A stretch of 64,000 nt of DNA from Amphiura filiformis (taxonomy: Eukaryota; Echinodermata; Ophiuroidea; Amphilepidida; Amphiuridae). The stretch's first letter is position 1; every line of letters begins with the position of its first letter. The position numbers were made by a program, and so were the translations under genes. This document shows positions 47,115 to 58,227 of the stretch, piece after piece. The DNA lies in NCBI RefSeq assembly GCF_039555335.1, contig NC_092628.1, positions 32,867,727 through 32,931,726 on the forward strand, in the 5' to 3' direction. Under the pieces are notes generated by a model that searched no databases, was not told the DNA's origin, and saw only the letters and a list, made by a program, of their open reading frames with translations.

Positions 47115-47403
47115 CTAAAGACCAAATTGGCAGATCAACTAGAAACATCTACCCAAATAATCTCTATCAACAAAGACCATGAAGATACGTATTCACTTTA
47201 TCCATACGACATTTCGGAATGGAACCTGTTCCCCGCTGACTTGAAGACATCAGAAAACCTGAATATCTTGAAGACTTGCTATTAGCCTGCTGCATGCATG
47301 ACGTACTAATATAGATAGCTACCGGTACCTCAGGCCATTTCATGTAGGATAAGCTTTCAGAAGGTTCTGAAGGCTCGCATTTTAAAAAATTTGTGTCAAT
47401 TTG

Positions 47404-48071
47404 TTAAGGGGGGGTATGAACGTTTGGACAGTATTTATTTTGGGACATTAGAGCACATCAGACATATCGAATTGCATTCTGAATACGAAGAAAGTCATTC
47501 TGATATATAATAATTTTGATTTTTGAAATTCGCAATTTAATACACATTTTATGGCAAATCATTAAAAATTGATATTTTTGATATTTAACAGTACTTGAAG
47601 TAAACTTTATAAATCTGATGATTTATACTTAAAGTGTATGTATATACTGGGATGAAAAGCCGACGATCAATTGAAAATTTTGACCTTTCGTATTGAAGAT
47701 ATGGATTTTTTTTCCAAAACACCAAAAAAAAATTAGGTCTTTTGGAAAAAAAAATCCATATCTTCAATATGAAAGGTCAAAATTTTCAATTGACCGTCGG
47801 CTTTTTCCTCCTGCCACATACACTTTAAGAATATATCATTAGATTTATATAATTTACTTCGAGGACTGTTATATATCAAAATTTGAAAAATATCAAATTT
47901 TTATAATTTGTCATAAAATTTGTATTATATTGTGATTTTCAAAAATGAAAATTATTTGATATCAGAAAGACATGCTTCGTATTCAGAATGCAATTCGATA
48001 GGTCTGAGGTGCTCTCATGTCCCACAAAAATACTGTCGAAACGCAATAAACGCTCATTTTAGATCCTTTAA
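47404..48071 (+). mobile_element. TTAA foldback element, copy 4
   Basis: TTAAGGGGGGGTATGAACG to CATTTTAGATCCTTTAA, same orientation as copy 1 and complete across both arms. Confidence 0.85.
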
Positions 48072-48654
48072 ACTCATACTATATTGCTTATAATGTAATT
48101 TACACCAACACATGACCAAGTTATACAACTTATTTTGTAGTCCCGAATAAATTATTGAAGTACACCAACCCAGGTTGTACAATCTATTTTGTAGTCCCGC
48201 ATGAATTATTGATGTTATTTCAAAGCGAAACTAAAAACTGACTCTTATAAATTGCTTTGACATTCATGCGTGTCATATTTCGCCATTGGTAGCTGTGCAT
48301 GCGAAGAAAAATCAATCATTCTCGACGTTTACTCTGTGATCTGTTACAAATTGTGACTCAATTTATCAAAATGAATTCATCGTTGAGCAAAATTAAATGC
48401 CATTTTTTGATCTATATCCTATGTCCAATTTAGTGGCTACAATTATGCTAAAACCACATTAACATTAGACTCACTGCACCCGCAATATGATTATTGTCAT
48501 GTTTTTGAAAACAACAAAACACAAAGGAATGCAACACTTCTATCTGTCTATCGGTCTGATTCGGTCATAATATTCAAATCCATCTGACCGATAAACGGTT
48601 CATTTAAACCTGACCGTGTTACAATTAGCTAATTGAGTGATACAAGCTATATCA
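48072..48654. other. No gene seen
   Basis: A short direct repeat (TTTGTAGTCCCG with AATTATTGA at 48137 and 48191). Nothing coding recognised. Confidence 0.5.
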
Positions 48655-48996
48655 AAATGAAGTAGTGTGCTATCAGCTGCATTATATAGTTGATGAAGTA
48701 GTGTGCTATCTAGCAGTAGATAATGGATGAAGTAGTGTGCTATCAGCAGTAGATAGTAGATGAAGAAGCGCTAGCAGCAGTAGATAGTGGATGAAGTAGT
48801 GTGCTATCAGCAATAGATTATTGATGAAGTAATGTGTTATTATAGCAATAGATGATTGATGAAGTAGTGTGCTATCAGCAGTAGATAGTGGATGAAGTAA
48901 TGTGTTATCAGTAGTAGGTAGCTGATGAAGCAATGTGCTAACACCAGCCGATTATTGAGGAAGTAATGTGTTATCGGCAGTAGGTAGTTGATGAAG
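48655..48996 (-). repeat. Satellite array, reverse orientation, part 1
   Basis: GATGAAGTAGTGTGCTATCA with GCAGTAGATAGTG units, the inverse of the 31.2-38 kb satellite. About ten units, several irregular. Confidence 0.9.
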
Positions 48997-49263
48997 TTAG
49001 GGAGCGATCGTTATTTATGGCAGGGGGGGGAATGGGTAAATTTAGGGGGGAACACGAAATTTTTTTGGCGTGGTCTTGAGGGGGAACCTGAAATTTTAGT
49101 TGAACCAGGAGGGGGATTGTTAAATTTTAAATGGAGAAAATTGGGAAAACAAGGGGAACGCGAAAATTTTGAGCGGACGCGAGGGGGGAACGCGAAATTT
49201 TTGTCGATATTTTTGCCAAAACACCCATTCCCCCCCCTGCCGTAAATAACGATCGGTCCCTTA
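48997..49263. mobile_element. MITE with TIR GATCGTTATTTA...GGGGGGG inside the satellite
   Basis: TTAGGGAGCGATCGTTATTT and ATGGCAGGGGGGGGAATGGG oppose CCCATTCCCCCCCCTGCCG and TAAATAACGATCGGTCCCTT. Satellite sequence resumes on the right. The forward and reverse open frames across it are low-complexity products. Confidence 0.8.
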
Positions 49264-49814
49264 TGTTCTATAAACATTTGATAGTTGAAGAAGAAGTGTG
49301 CTATCACTGTGGAATCACTGGCATGAAACAGACTGCCATTGTCCGGCAGTACAAAAGCATGCAGGAAGCTGGATGTCAGTAAAGATCCGGATGCCGAGAC
49401 CGGTGTACCTACTCCAACACCATGCCCTGGACGTACTTTTAAGACTACCGGTATAGAGGACCGTCAGCTATATTCTGATCAGTTCATAATGGCCGGAGAA
49501 CGTCTGCTTAAACTCTGAAGACGTATGACAAAATGCCATAAACAAGGACAAGCGTGTATCAATAACTAATAATCGCTTGATTCGGTCTGTTTATCCTGCC
49601 AGAATGCAGTGAGGGGGGAGGGTAGGGGCACATTCCCCACTTTTGTTGGTCATTCGGGGACGGTGCAAAAACGTCAAAATTTGGCCCCTCAAAATAGGAT
49701 ACCTTGGCCTAAAATACCCGAAATACTGCACCAATACTGAAATATAGAATTGAAGCAATATGGCCGAATGACTGTTTGTCAATGGCTACTGTTTTTGGTG
49801 CCTGTGCAAATCAA
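49264..49814. other. Satellite end, then no gene seen
   Basis: GATAGTTGAAGAAGAAGTGT closes the array near 49310. The remainder has no recognised gene. Confidence 0.5.
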
Positions 49815-50190
49815 AATGTCCCCTCTTGAATGGATATGAAAATATAAATATTTAAGTTACATTTAATGTATAAGATACATTGCTGTCATTCACCAATTAA
49901 TTGTAATTAGTCATTAAACTTATACGCCAGTAGCCTATGTTAATTTTTTTGAAAAATTCGTCGCCCGCAAGGCATAGTGGCGTATCACAAAAATGGCCAT
50001 TTTGAGATAATTGCATCTGAAGTTTTTGCAACTTTTAACCGTTTGTCATACATTGCCTCGATTAAAATGTCCCCTTTTCTTGAATGGATATGAAAATATA
50101 TATATTTAAGTTACATTTAATGTATAAAATACATTGTTGCCATTCACCAATTAATTGTAAATTATTATTCATTAAACTTATACGCCAGTA
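49815..50190. repeat. Direct duplication, period ~255 bp
   Basis: AATGTCCCCT, TTGAATGGATATGAAAATAT, AAGTTACATTTAATGTATAA and CATTCACCAATTAATTGTAA occur at 49817 and again at 50069, ending in CTTATACGCCAGTA both times. Confidence 0.8.
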
Positions 50191-50475
50191 TGTCAAAATT
50201 TTTGAAAACTTATTCTCCATTCAAAATTGACATACGACACGTGATACGCCAGTATGTCGAATAATAGTTGAATTCATATCCATATTGACCACACAGCCGC
50301 GATATACCAAAATAGTGATGTATGTCACATATTCACGACATAGTTGCGTATGTCACTGATATGCCACTATGTCGTCCAAAACAAGGGGAATGTTGTACAC
50401 GAGTTGTACACAATAATTCTATTGAGTGAGATACGCCAAACCTAATTAGTGATAATACGTAATTAATTAATGACA
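50191..50475. repeat. GTATGTC / GACATA-rich stretch
   Basis: CGCCAGTATGTC, CATACGACAC, GTATGTCAC and CCACTATGTCG half-sites recur in both directions. No gene seen. Confidence 0.4.
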
Positions 50476-51056
50476 TGCCGTAAAATGGGATAACTTCGGT
50501 CAGCGGGGTAACTTTGGTCAGTCGAATATATATTTTTAAATGTTCATATTTTCGTACAGCAATATTGTTTTTATAGTCATATTTGGTGTCAATTTGTTAA
50601 GAAATATATTTGGACGAAATAATACTCACTCATGTCCAATTTCCTCGAAATTTACGAAAAAATCAGGATTTTTGACCAAAAATTAGCATTTTTTTACATT
50701 TTTTTCAAAAAAAAATAAAAACCGATATTTGTGAGCAAGGATGTGTGCTTGATTAATTTTGCAAAGGGTCAAATGTCACAACAACAAAAAACTTGCCCAT
50801 ATACAGCGAAGATCAATTTTTTTGATATTTTTTTCTTCATGGAATGTAATACTCTGTCCAAAATTGCCCCAAATGCGGGGTAACTTTGGTCAGGCTATTT
50901 GTAACCCCTAGGGCACCCTTCAATTTTTTTTCTTCAAGGTGAAGAAAGGAGCCCTAATGTCACAAAAAAGAGATAATTAGAAATACAATTGGTTTTGTTT
51001 GGAAGCAGTGGTTTAAAAACTCTCAAAAGTGCCCAAAGTTACCCCATTTTACGGTG
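50476..51056. mobile_element. MITE, TIR CCGTAAAATGGG, longer relative of 39954-40276
   Basis: GCCGTAAAATGGGATAACTT with CGGTCAGCGGGGTAACTTTG opposes GCCCAAAGTTACCCCATTTT with ACGGT. It retains about 260 bases of centre missing from the 39.9 kb copy. Confidence 0.8.
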
Positions 51057-51594
51057 TATGCCTTGAAAGTTTGTCAGAATATAGAGCTTTATACATAGAT
51101 TATGAAACTGATCATATCTCATTTTGTCAAAAATGGCTGATACGCCACTATGTCTTGCGAGCGACGAAATATTGTGATTGGACACTACGAATCAGCCGTA
51201 AACTCGGCCCCGGCACACCGACACCGCCTGGCTAATAATTATTTGGTGCAGCAGAGACACTAAAATGAATACACGGGATCGATACACGTGAATTGCTATG
51301 CACGATTTTGATATCAGACGAAAATCTTCGGATACCGGGTTAGAAAATGATGAATATCTCCCGTAAATGAATTTTTCTCAAGAAACCAGATGTGGTCTCA
51401 TACACTTGAAAATACGTGTTGAACAGATATGATGGTCGCTAGAATGCGCTTTGAAAATTGGCCGTGCGCTTTGAACTCAAAATCGGACCAAAACTCTAAT
51501 TTTATATTGCGTTGGTCCTGTATGGACTACAGCGTGTAGTACAGCTGCACTCACTACTAGGCAGTATAAAAGTCGATGACCATTGACCTCAATG
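51057..51594. other. No gene seen
   Basis: A CGCCACTATGTC motif from the neighbouring repeat recurs at 51144. Otherwise unassigned. Confidence 0.4.
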
Positions 51595-51790
51595 GGGTAT
51601 ACAAGCTTATTCACGCACAACCAAGATCAATTACCCGGCTATTGTGAGTAGCCTTAGTCATGTCCCTCGACTAATTATTCGTCTCAAAGAGCTTCAAAGG
51701 TCTGAACCAATGGCCAATCGTGGCTGTGGATTCAACCTACCATGGCGATTTCTGCCATGAAGATATAGGGTCGATGACACTGTGCCCGGT
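51595..51790. repeat. Dispersed repeat, inverted partner of 37970-38170
   Basis: CCCGGCTATTGTGAGTAGCC, GTGGATTCAACCTACCATGG, ATTTCTGCCATGAAGATAT and CGATGACACTGTGC, the inverse of the left copy. Confidence 0.7.
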
Positions 51791-52569
51791 CAATTTTGTT
51801 TTATTTCGTGTTTAGAAAATATATATCATAAGCTTTAAAATAGTATATCATTTGACTTCAAACGATATCCAGAAGCGGGGTTTATGGTTTGTTGAACTCT
51901 GCTCCTTCAACAAAATGGTATCTTTTTTCGGTTCTACATGCGTCTCTTTTTCCACATTGCTGGTAATAAAGTCATAATTGGCGGTCATTTCAAATCATCC
52001 CCAAGTCAACGAGGTTCAGGAATGTCCTCTCATTGTTTATTGTTGGTTATACATACATACAAAATACAACGCAATATTGTAACCCACCACTCGAACAGGA
52101 TTTAGCCAAAGCAAACAAAGACTAGAGCTATTTAATGAATATATTATGTAGAATATTATTATCCTCTTCAGCAATAGGATTATTGATTGGTTTAAACGCT
52201 ATCAAATGAGAAACATGTCGCGCCTAATTGAGACACCTATGAATTTGACCTTCACGTAAATTTTGCACTGTATCTCGGAATACAATTTGCCGAGTTTACG
52301 GCTCATTCGTAGTGTCCGCTCACATATTGTTCGGAAAGGTCATAACATGTTTTATGCTTGCATTTTATATTACCAATGGTTTTTATATGATATTTTAACA
52401 AATTGTGACATTATGGAATTAATGATTGCCATGCCATGGCCAATGTCAAATATATTATATCATAATTAAACAGATTAATGTATAAAAGCATTGACACATG
52501 AATGAACTTGAATTAGGAAGCCTTGTTGTTATGGTATAGGCCTATACCGTAGTATAATGCGTCAGGTCT
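51791..52569. other. No gene seen
   Basis: AT-rich. A 68-residue open frame at 52263 has no domain I recognise. Confidence 0.45.
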
Positions 52570-52775
52570 GTATTACTTTTATTTTATCATAAACTGTCAT
52601 TATAATAATAGCCTATTAAATGATTTGCAATGGTTTGGAAAATTTCAATATTGTTATATTCTGTATAACTATATGCATACTTAATTTCCATTTACTTTAA
52701 TGAGACATCCGTAATTGATTACTTTTTAAACAAAATAATATGCTGTACTAATAGGGTGCGGCAAAAAAACCCCTT
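52570..52775. repeat. Dispersed repeat, partner of 29850-30060
   Basis: Same orientation and order as the left copy, ending in AATAGGGTGCGGCAAAAAAA. Confidence 0.7.
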
Positions 52776-53118
52776 TTTTCTCGGAACTTTCTCATAATTA
52801 TTATTACGCGTATACGGCCTGTTGCACAGGCATAATGTACTTACTATTCTACCCACTGCACCTTTCAACATGCCTTTAAATTATTTATGCGAAGTTAAAA
52901 AAAAAAAAAAAAAAAAAAGGATGGGCCTTGTCAGCAACTACTGACTTGCTGACAACTTAAATCTGCCAGCCAGAGCCACATTTAATAGTACAATTTGCAC
53001 AATTTCCAAACATCTAACATACTGATCGTGTTGCTATTTCATTGATGCATGGAAAAAGGAACCTATTCATTTGTTCTTATGAAAGTTCACTATCCATGAT
53101 GATTCACACACTTTGAAT
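52776..53118. other. No gene seen; A run
   Basis: A run of about 22 A residues at 52897-52918; no coding sequence. Confidence 0.5.
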
Positions 53119-53397
53119 GGGTTATTCCATTTGAAATCCATACTACCCCTGTGGAAGATTTTGGAATTATGTTCCACAGGGGGAGTATGTTTTTCAAATG
53201 TAATTGGTCAGGGTTAATCATTTTGAAACCCATACTCCTCCTGTATTATGACTTCACCTATATCTTTCACAGCTGGAGGGAGTATTTCAAATGGAAGTTA
53301 CCCAATTGTATATTGTATTCAAAACTCATACTCCCTCTGTAGAAGACTTTAGCTAAATCTTCCACAGGGGTAGTGTGGATTTTAAATGGAATAGCCC
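53119..53397. mobile_element. MITE, TIR GGGCTATTCCATTT...CTGTGGAAGA
   Basis: GGGTTATTCCATTTGAAATC with CATACTACCCCTGTGGAAGA opposes TCTTCCACAGGGGTAGTGTG with GATTTTAAATGGAATAGCCC. The inner CATACTCC(T/C)CCTGT blocks repeat in both directions. Confidence 0.85.
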
Positions 53398-53837
53398 AAT
53401 GGATGAATACTGTATCGCCAGGTCCGTATACGCATATTAATCGGGAGGGAGTGGGACTTCCAAAATGTGGACCTTTTTCGAATGAAAAAGTATACGCTCA
53501 TACCGATTTTGGGTAAAAAGTGGATAAACCCCCGGCTAAATATTGCCCTTTTTGGACTTTTAAGTACACTTAATCACCAATAAGTGGACCTAGAAAAGTA
53601 TGGAAAAGACATCCCAGAGTAGCTCAGCTGAGGGCTTCAATATTAACAGTTTATCATCCGTAATCACTTTTGAAAATATACCTAGTCCTTCTAGACGGAC
53701 TATATATCTACGCCGTCAGGCGCCTGACACAGCGTGATTTGTCATGCTTACGGTTGCGTGATCCTTCTGGAAGGACTATGCCTGACAGCAAAGTTACCCG
53801 CCCCTGGTGTTCGGGCGGGTGGTAAAGTACATCCCTG
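53398..53837. other. No gene seen; small inverted repeat
   Basis: TAGTCCTTCTAGACGGACTA at 53683 and ATCCTTCTGGAAGGACTAT at 53761 are related hairpins; no gene. Confidence 0.4.
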
Positions 53838-54565
53838 GTAGCTGATGAAGAAGTGTGCTATCAGCTCAGCAGTAGAGAGTTGATGAAGTAATATGCCATC
53901 CATTGAAGATGATGAAATAGTGCAGCAGTAGATAATTGACGAAGCAGTGTGCTATCAGGTTTCAGCTGTAGATATCGTTGATGAAGTAGTGTGCTATAAC
54001 AGTTGATAGTTGGTAAGGTAGTGTGCTATCAACAGTAGATAGTGGATGAAGTAGTGTGATATCAGCAGTAGATAGTGGATGAAGTAGTGTGCTATCAGCA
54101 GTAGATAGTGGATGAAGTAGTGTGCTATCAGCAGTAGATAGTGGATGAAGTAGTGTGTTATCAGCAGTAGATAGTGGATGAAGTAGTGTGCTATCAGCAG
54201 TAGATAGTGGATGAAGTAGTGTGATATCAGCAGTAGGTAGCGGATGAAGTGATGTGTTATCAGCAGTAGATAGTGGATGAAGTAGTGTGCTATCAGCAGT
54301 AGATAGTGGATGAAGTATTGTGCTATCAACAGTAGATAGTGGATGAAGTAGTGTGATATCAGCAGTAGGTAGCGGATGAAGTGATGTGTTATCAGCAGTA
54401 GATAGTGGATGAAGTAGTGTGCTATCAGCAGTAGATAGTGGATGAAGTATTGTGATATCAGCAGTAAATAGTTGAAGTAATGTGTTATCAGCAGTAGATA
54501 GTAGACTGCTGATGGTATATACACTGTTATATCAACTACCTACTGCTGATAACAGAAATATATCT
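53838..54565 (-). repeat. Satellite array, reverse orientation, part 2
   Basis: Roughly twenty 33-bp units in reverse orientation, with GTAGCGGATGAAGTGATGTG variants recurring at a longer period (54228 and 54350). It ends about 360 bases upstream of the exon B start codon. The reverse open frame at 53994-54524 is a repeat product. Confidence 0.95.
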
Positions 54566-54925
54566 ACTGTCTCCTGCTATGCTATATACTTAATCAACTG
54601 ATAACTGATATTTATCAAATAACCCACGGGGTACCGGTCTTTTCCTCATTCTGTAGGAATCTTCTTGTGTATCTACATAACTTATAGTGCTTGTGTTTAC
54701 TTACAAAATAAAAAATAGACTGTGGTTACTCGCTTACGTGGAAAAGTCAGTCATAAATTATGTCACGGATGTGTGGGTCGTTCAATATAAACAGGGAAGT
54801 GTGAACCTACTCCTGTAGTTCCCTTGTACAGACTATCTTTGGGTGATTAAAGAGCATTCTACAAATTAAGTGCGAGCATGAAAGTATGCTTTTACCAGGA
54901 AGTAGACATTCAGTAGGATATAACG
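54566..54925 (+). promoter_or_regulatory. Probable 5' flank / 5' UTR of the receptor gene
   Basis: Unique sequence between the satellite and the exon B start codon. AATATAAACA at 54784 could serve as a weak TATA box about 140 bases before the ATG. ACCAGGAAGTAG at 54894-54905 is a good ETS-factor core (GGAA in CAGGAAGT context). Transcription start not known. Confidence 0.3.
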
Positions 54926-55004
54926 ATGAGACCAACCTTATTCGTAATTAGTTTGTTGTGGATATTAATTGCCATGGATACGACGACTTTGGGAGAAGGT
55001 GCGG
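54926..55004 (+). CDS. Cytokine-receptor-like gene, exon 1 (signal peptide), exon B
   Basis: ATG 54926 opens 26 codons plus one base: MRPTLFVISLLWILIAMDTTTLGEGA. There is an early Arg, a hydrophobic core LFVISLLWILIAM and a small/polar C-terminal stretch, as in a cleaved signal peptide. The exon ends G|GTGAGT (donor at 55005), phase 1. The leftover G joins GT at 62884 to give Gly, and the frame continues into the Ig domain. It is the nearest upstream signal-peptide exon to the Ig exon on this strand and the best candidate for its true start. Coding length and phase equal those of exon A at 41399. Confidence 0.65.
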
Positions 55005-55369
55005 GTGAGTTTAGGGGTCAGCTGTTAGTCAGCAGTGGGAGAGGGAGGGAAGGGGACAAATACAAAATGTCCCGGTACGAATCGTTTTGGTCCGGTATAT
55101 GTTGAGAGGCGTGTTGAGAGGCGTATTGATAACATTTTAGAGTGGCTGTACATTCTTCCCGCCGAAAAATGAAGGAAAAAAATAGAATACTTTTAACAAT
55201 ATGTAGGATATTTTGTTACCAAGAAAACACCAGTAAAATATGTCACAATTATTAAAAGTTCAGTGATCCCAGCAAAAGTGTGAAAAAATTGAATTGTTTA
55301 TAAATTGCTTAAAGGTGAAGGATAAGTCATTCAAATTGTTATTTGGTATGTTTGAATGAGAAAATGAGA

Positions 55370-55530
55370 AAACGGCAGTATTGACCAAGTTGAAGCCCCA
55401 TTCAAATACATGTAGCTATATAAATTACAGATTCATGTAAATGCCTAGTAATAAACGGCGCGGCTTTCGGCTGAATCATTAGCAGGCTATGTTAGCACAT
55501 CTATGACAATGACAAAGGTACCCAAATCTG
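55370..55530. repeat. Dispersed repeat, partner of 40908-41065
   Basis: AAACGGCAGTATTGACCAAG with TTGAAGCCCC, AATACATGTAG and GCAGGCTATGTTAGCACATC. Confidence 0.6.
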
Positions 55531-56009
55531 AATTTCGGATTAGCGCCCTAAAAGCAACACATTTTCATGTATAGTACAATTTTTTCAATTTTTTTTATAC
55601 TTTTCAATTTTTTTCAGCCCTTTTTTCTTTACTAATTCTTTTTGCCGCCCCTTCTTTTTCCGCCGCCCCTTCGTTTTGGCCGCCCCTCCTTCTCCCGCCG
55701 CCCTTGCGGTTTGGCCCCCCCCTGCTTTTACCCCTGGGGGGGCTATGCGCCACAAAGCCCCCCACCCAAATACTCGCATGATAGTATAGGTAAACATTAC
55801 TCTTTTTTATTGTTATAATAAGACAAACCGCAATTTCCACAACCCTTGTGGAGTCCAATTTTTGACCTTCGACCTTTTCACTAATAACCCCAGACTGATG
55901 TCGTAGGTAGGTCGAACCCCGGGGTTGAACTTTACACTCACAATCAAATTCTACATGACTACACTATTTTGGTAAGAATTTTCGCATTGACCGACAAATC
56001 GTGTGAAAA

Positions 56010-56165
56010 GAGCTAGGTCACATCTGATGATCTGCGTCACGCGATGCTTCGTAGCCTCGATCGAGGTGCTGATGTGATGATGACAGGATTCAATTAGCCA
56101 ATCAGAACCCCACTTCATGTTTACGCCGTACATACTGCAGTTACTGTCCGTTTTCCTATACACAA
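56010..56165. repeat. Dispersed repeat, partner of 11515-11660
   Basis: AGCTAGGTCACA, GATGTGATGATG, CAATTAGCCAATCAGAACCC. Confidence 0.55.
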
Positions 56166-56446
56166 TACACAGTGCTCTCACCATTGACGCGTGACCTCTA
56201 CAAATGATGTATGTTGGAAGAATGGACACTTGCCTAGTTAACATCACTGTGTGAAAAATAACCAGCCAATATTTAATTTATTCTCCAAACTTCTAGCAAA
56301 TATATTTCTCTAACATGACCTAAAATTACAGCTAGGTTAGATGTTCAGAAATGGTCGCACTTTTGTAAAATATGAGTGAGGGCAAAGCATAGCTAGCTCA
56401 TAGCTAGCCAACTCCCCGTGTTAATTGAATGGAGATTTAACCGAAA

Positions 56447-56605
56447 ATATTGATATAATATTGGATGGCTGAGCATGATACCATAACATATCGGACGAGT
56501 CATACAAATATCGGACGAGCCAACGGCGAGTTCGATATTTGTATGACGAATCCGATATGTTATGGTATCATGCGAAATAAGCCATCCAATATTATCATTA
56601 TTAGG
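56447..56605. mobile_element. Palindromic foldback, flanked by a direct repeat
   Basis: AATATTGGATGGC, CATGATACCATAACATATCG and CATACAAATATCG are mirrored through 56600. Sequences at 56270-56390 and 56700-56810 (TTCTAGCAAATATA / GGTCGCACTTTTGT) are a diverged direct pair around it. Confidence 0.7.
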
Positions 56606-58227
56606 TTTTCTTAACTCCTAATAACCCTGAAAACATAATAATGAGCTATATTGGTAACGGACCGCTCCGTTCTGAAGGATGCCACAAAAAACGGTACAAG
56701 CTACATTTAAATTATTCTATGAAATTCTAGAAAATATAGTTTTGTAACATGTCCTAAATTGTTAGCTAATTTAGGTGTTTGGAGAGGGTCGCACTTTTGT
56801 GTTTTAGGAAGGATATGTAAACGACAGATAACACCAAAAATATGAAGAAATTATTTCCAAACCGTGTTAAGTCAACAATCATTATGTTGCTCATTTTCAA
56901 GAATGCTGGTTTACAAAAAGCACGCCATTGTCTCATTTCGTGAACAAAGGTACACATACCATTGTTTCCTTTCGTTTCCTTTATAATCGGTTACCCAACT
57001 GAAGCTATAATACCAGCTTTATTGCGATATCGCACATGAAAACAGACACATGTGCACAACCAGAGAAGATCCGATTTAATCAGTTGAGCTGTTTCAATGA
57101 GTGTTATCTTGGTTTAATAGCTTTTAATGGGGTTTAAGTCCTGCAAAAGTCGAGATGAATTCTACTGTAGACATGACTGCATCATGAAACTGGGCCAAAT
57201 CGGGCAGTGCGAACGGTATTTGCAAATAGGTGTATATTGCCTTGAATGAAAACTCTCAAACCGAAAGGAATATAAAGACAAAAGAGCGGAAAGATAATAA
57301 CATATTAACACAACCGTCTTGTTATACTTCGAGTTATATGATATCAGATATAGGCAATCTTACTTAATTTGGCATCCCCATAAAACGGAATTTGCTAGTA
57401 ATACAGCCAGACAAACAACTAGAGTGTAATCAATAACTTTCAACCGTATATATGATACAGGTAATTTCATTACATTATATTGCTTATTTGTTCAAGCCAC
57501 CGTTGCTCAGGCGTTTTGATTATTTCAACATATTTACTAAGATTTGTAGAAAGATTCAGCTCACTTTTATGTGTTAACTTGATCGTATATAAGTTCTGTA
57601 TATAACTGTTCTCATGACACACATGCAGTGGCCGTGCCTCCTCTTATGGTTTCATTAATATCGTAATATTAATCAAGTTTATTAGTCTTTTATTGTATCT
57701 ATACAATAAACCGATTTACCTCCTGTGAAATAGCCAATTGTCCAAGCCAGTGCCTAGTTACGGCTTTATGCAAGGCCAGTAACGTTAGGGTCTATTGTTT
57801 GCGGTAGCCAATGGGAAGTGGTCAATAGCATTCTGGCGCAGCCCAGTTTTCCAGGAATCAGGCACAATGCTATCTATCACGGGAGGAGTATGTCGGTACT
57901 TCAATTTGGTGAAGAAAACTTTTCCCACCCACCACACCCAAGATTTTAATTCATATCCCAGTATTTAATACCCTCGGGGACATTTTATTGGGAAGCTGTA
58001 GTAGGCTGGGAAGCCCCCCATGTTGTACGGGATATTGAGGATCACAGACCAAAAGTGTATTGCAATATGCGTTTTTAATGATAGCCTCTAGGCAATGGCA
58101 AATTACCAGGAAGAGAGGGCGTTAACTGACCAAGGGAGTGGATTCAATAAATTCACTTTTGGAGAGGTGAGACCGCATTTGGGTATACAGATCTAGGGGT
58201 TCAGGAAATCCCTGGAAAAGGGCTTCA

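Larger units (their letters stand above)
46190..47300 (+). pseudogene. CR1-like LINE C-terminal fragment, split by a hAT element
   Basis: TLVPNLTAVAWDPNKHT and, one frame over, IETVEKVQRRATRLK (46215-46312), then RLHKLEWETWTQ/TLDTKRQKARLTTIFKEMN (46320-46402) match the tail of CR1/Jockey-type RT proteins. After the insertion, SLYPYDISEWNLFPADL (about 47205-47250) gives the expected SFFPRTIxxWNxLP block. Several frameshifts; inactive. Confidence 0.7.

Noticed and set aside
49011..49307. Opposed open frames rich in Pro/Gly/Phe
   Set aside because: They span the G-rich MITE and its inverted ends; composition explains them.
49295..49345. CYHCGITG resembling a CCHC zinc knuckle
   Set aside because: It overlaps the end of the satellite (GTGTGCTATCA), needs a frameshift to supply the His, and the spacing to the last Cys is wrong.
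55585..55858. Reverse-strand frames rich in Lys/Gly/Arg
   Set aside because: Low-complexity C/T-rich DNA read backwards; no domain or conserved start.
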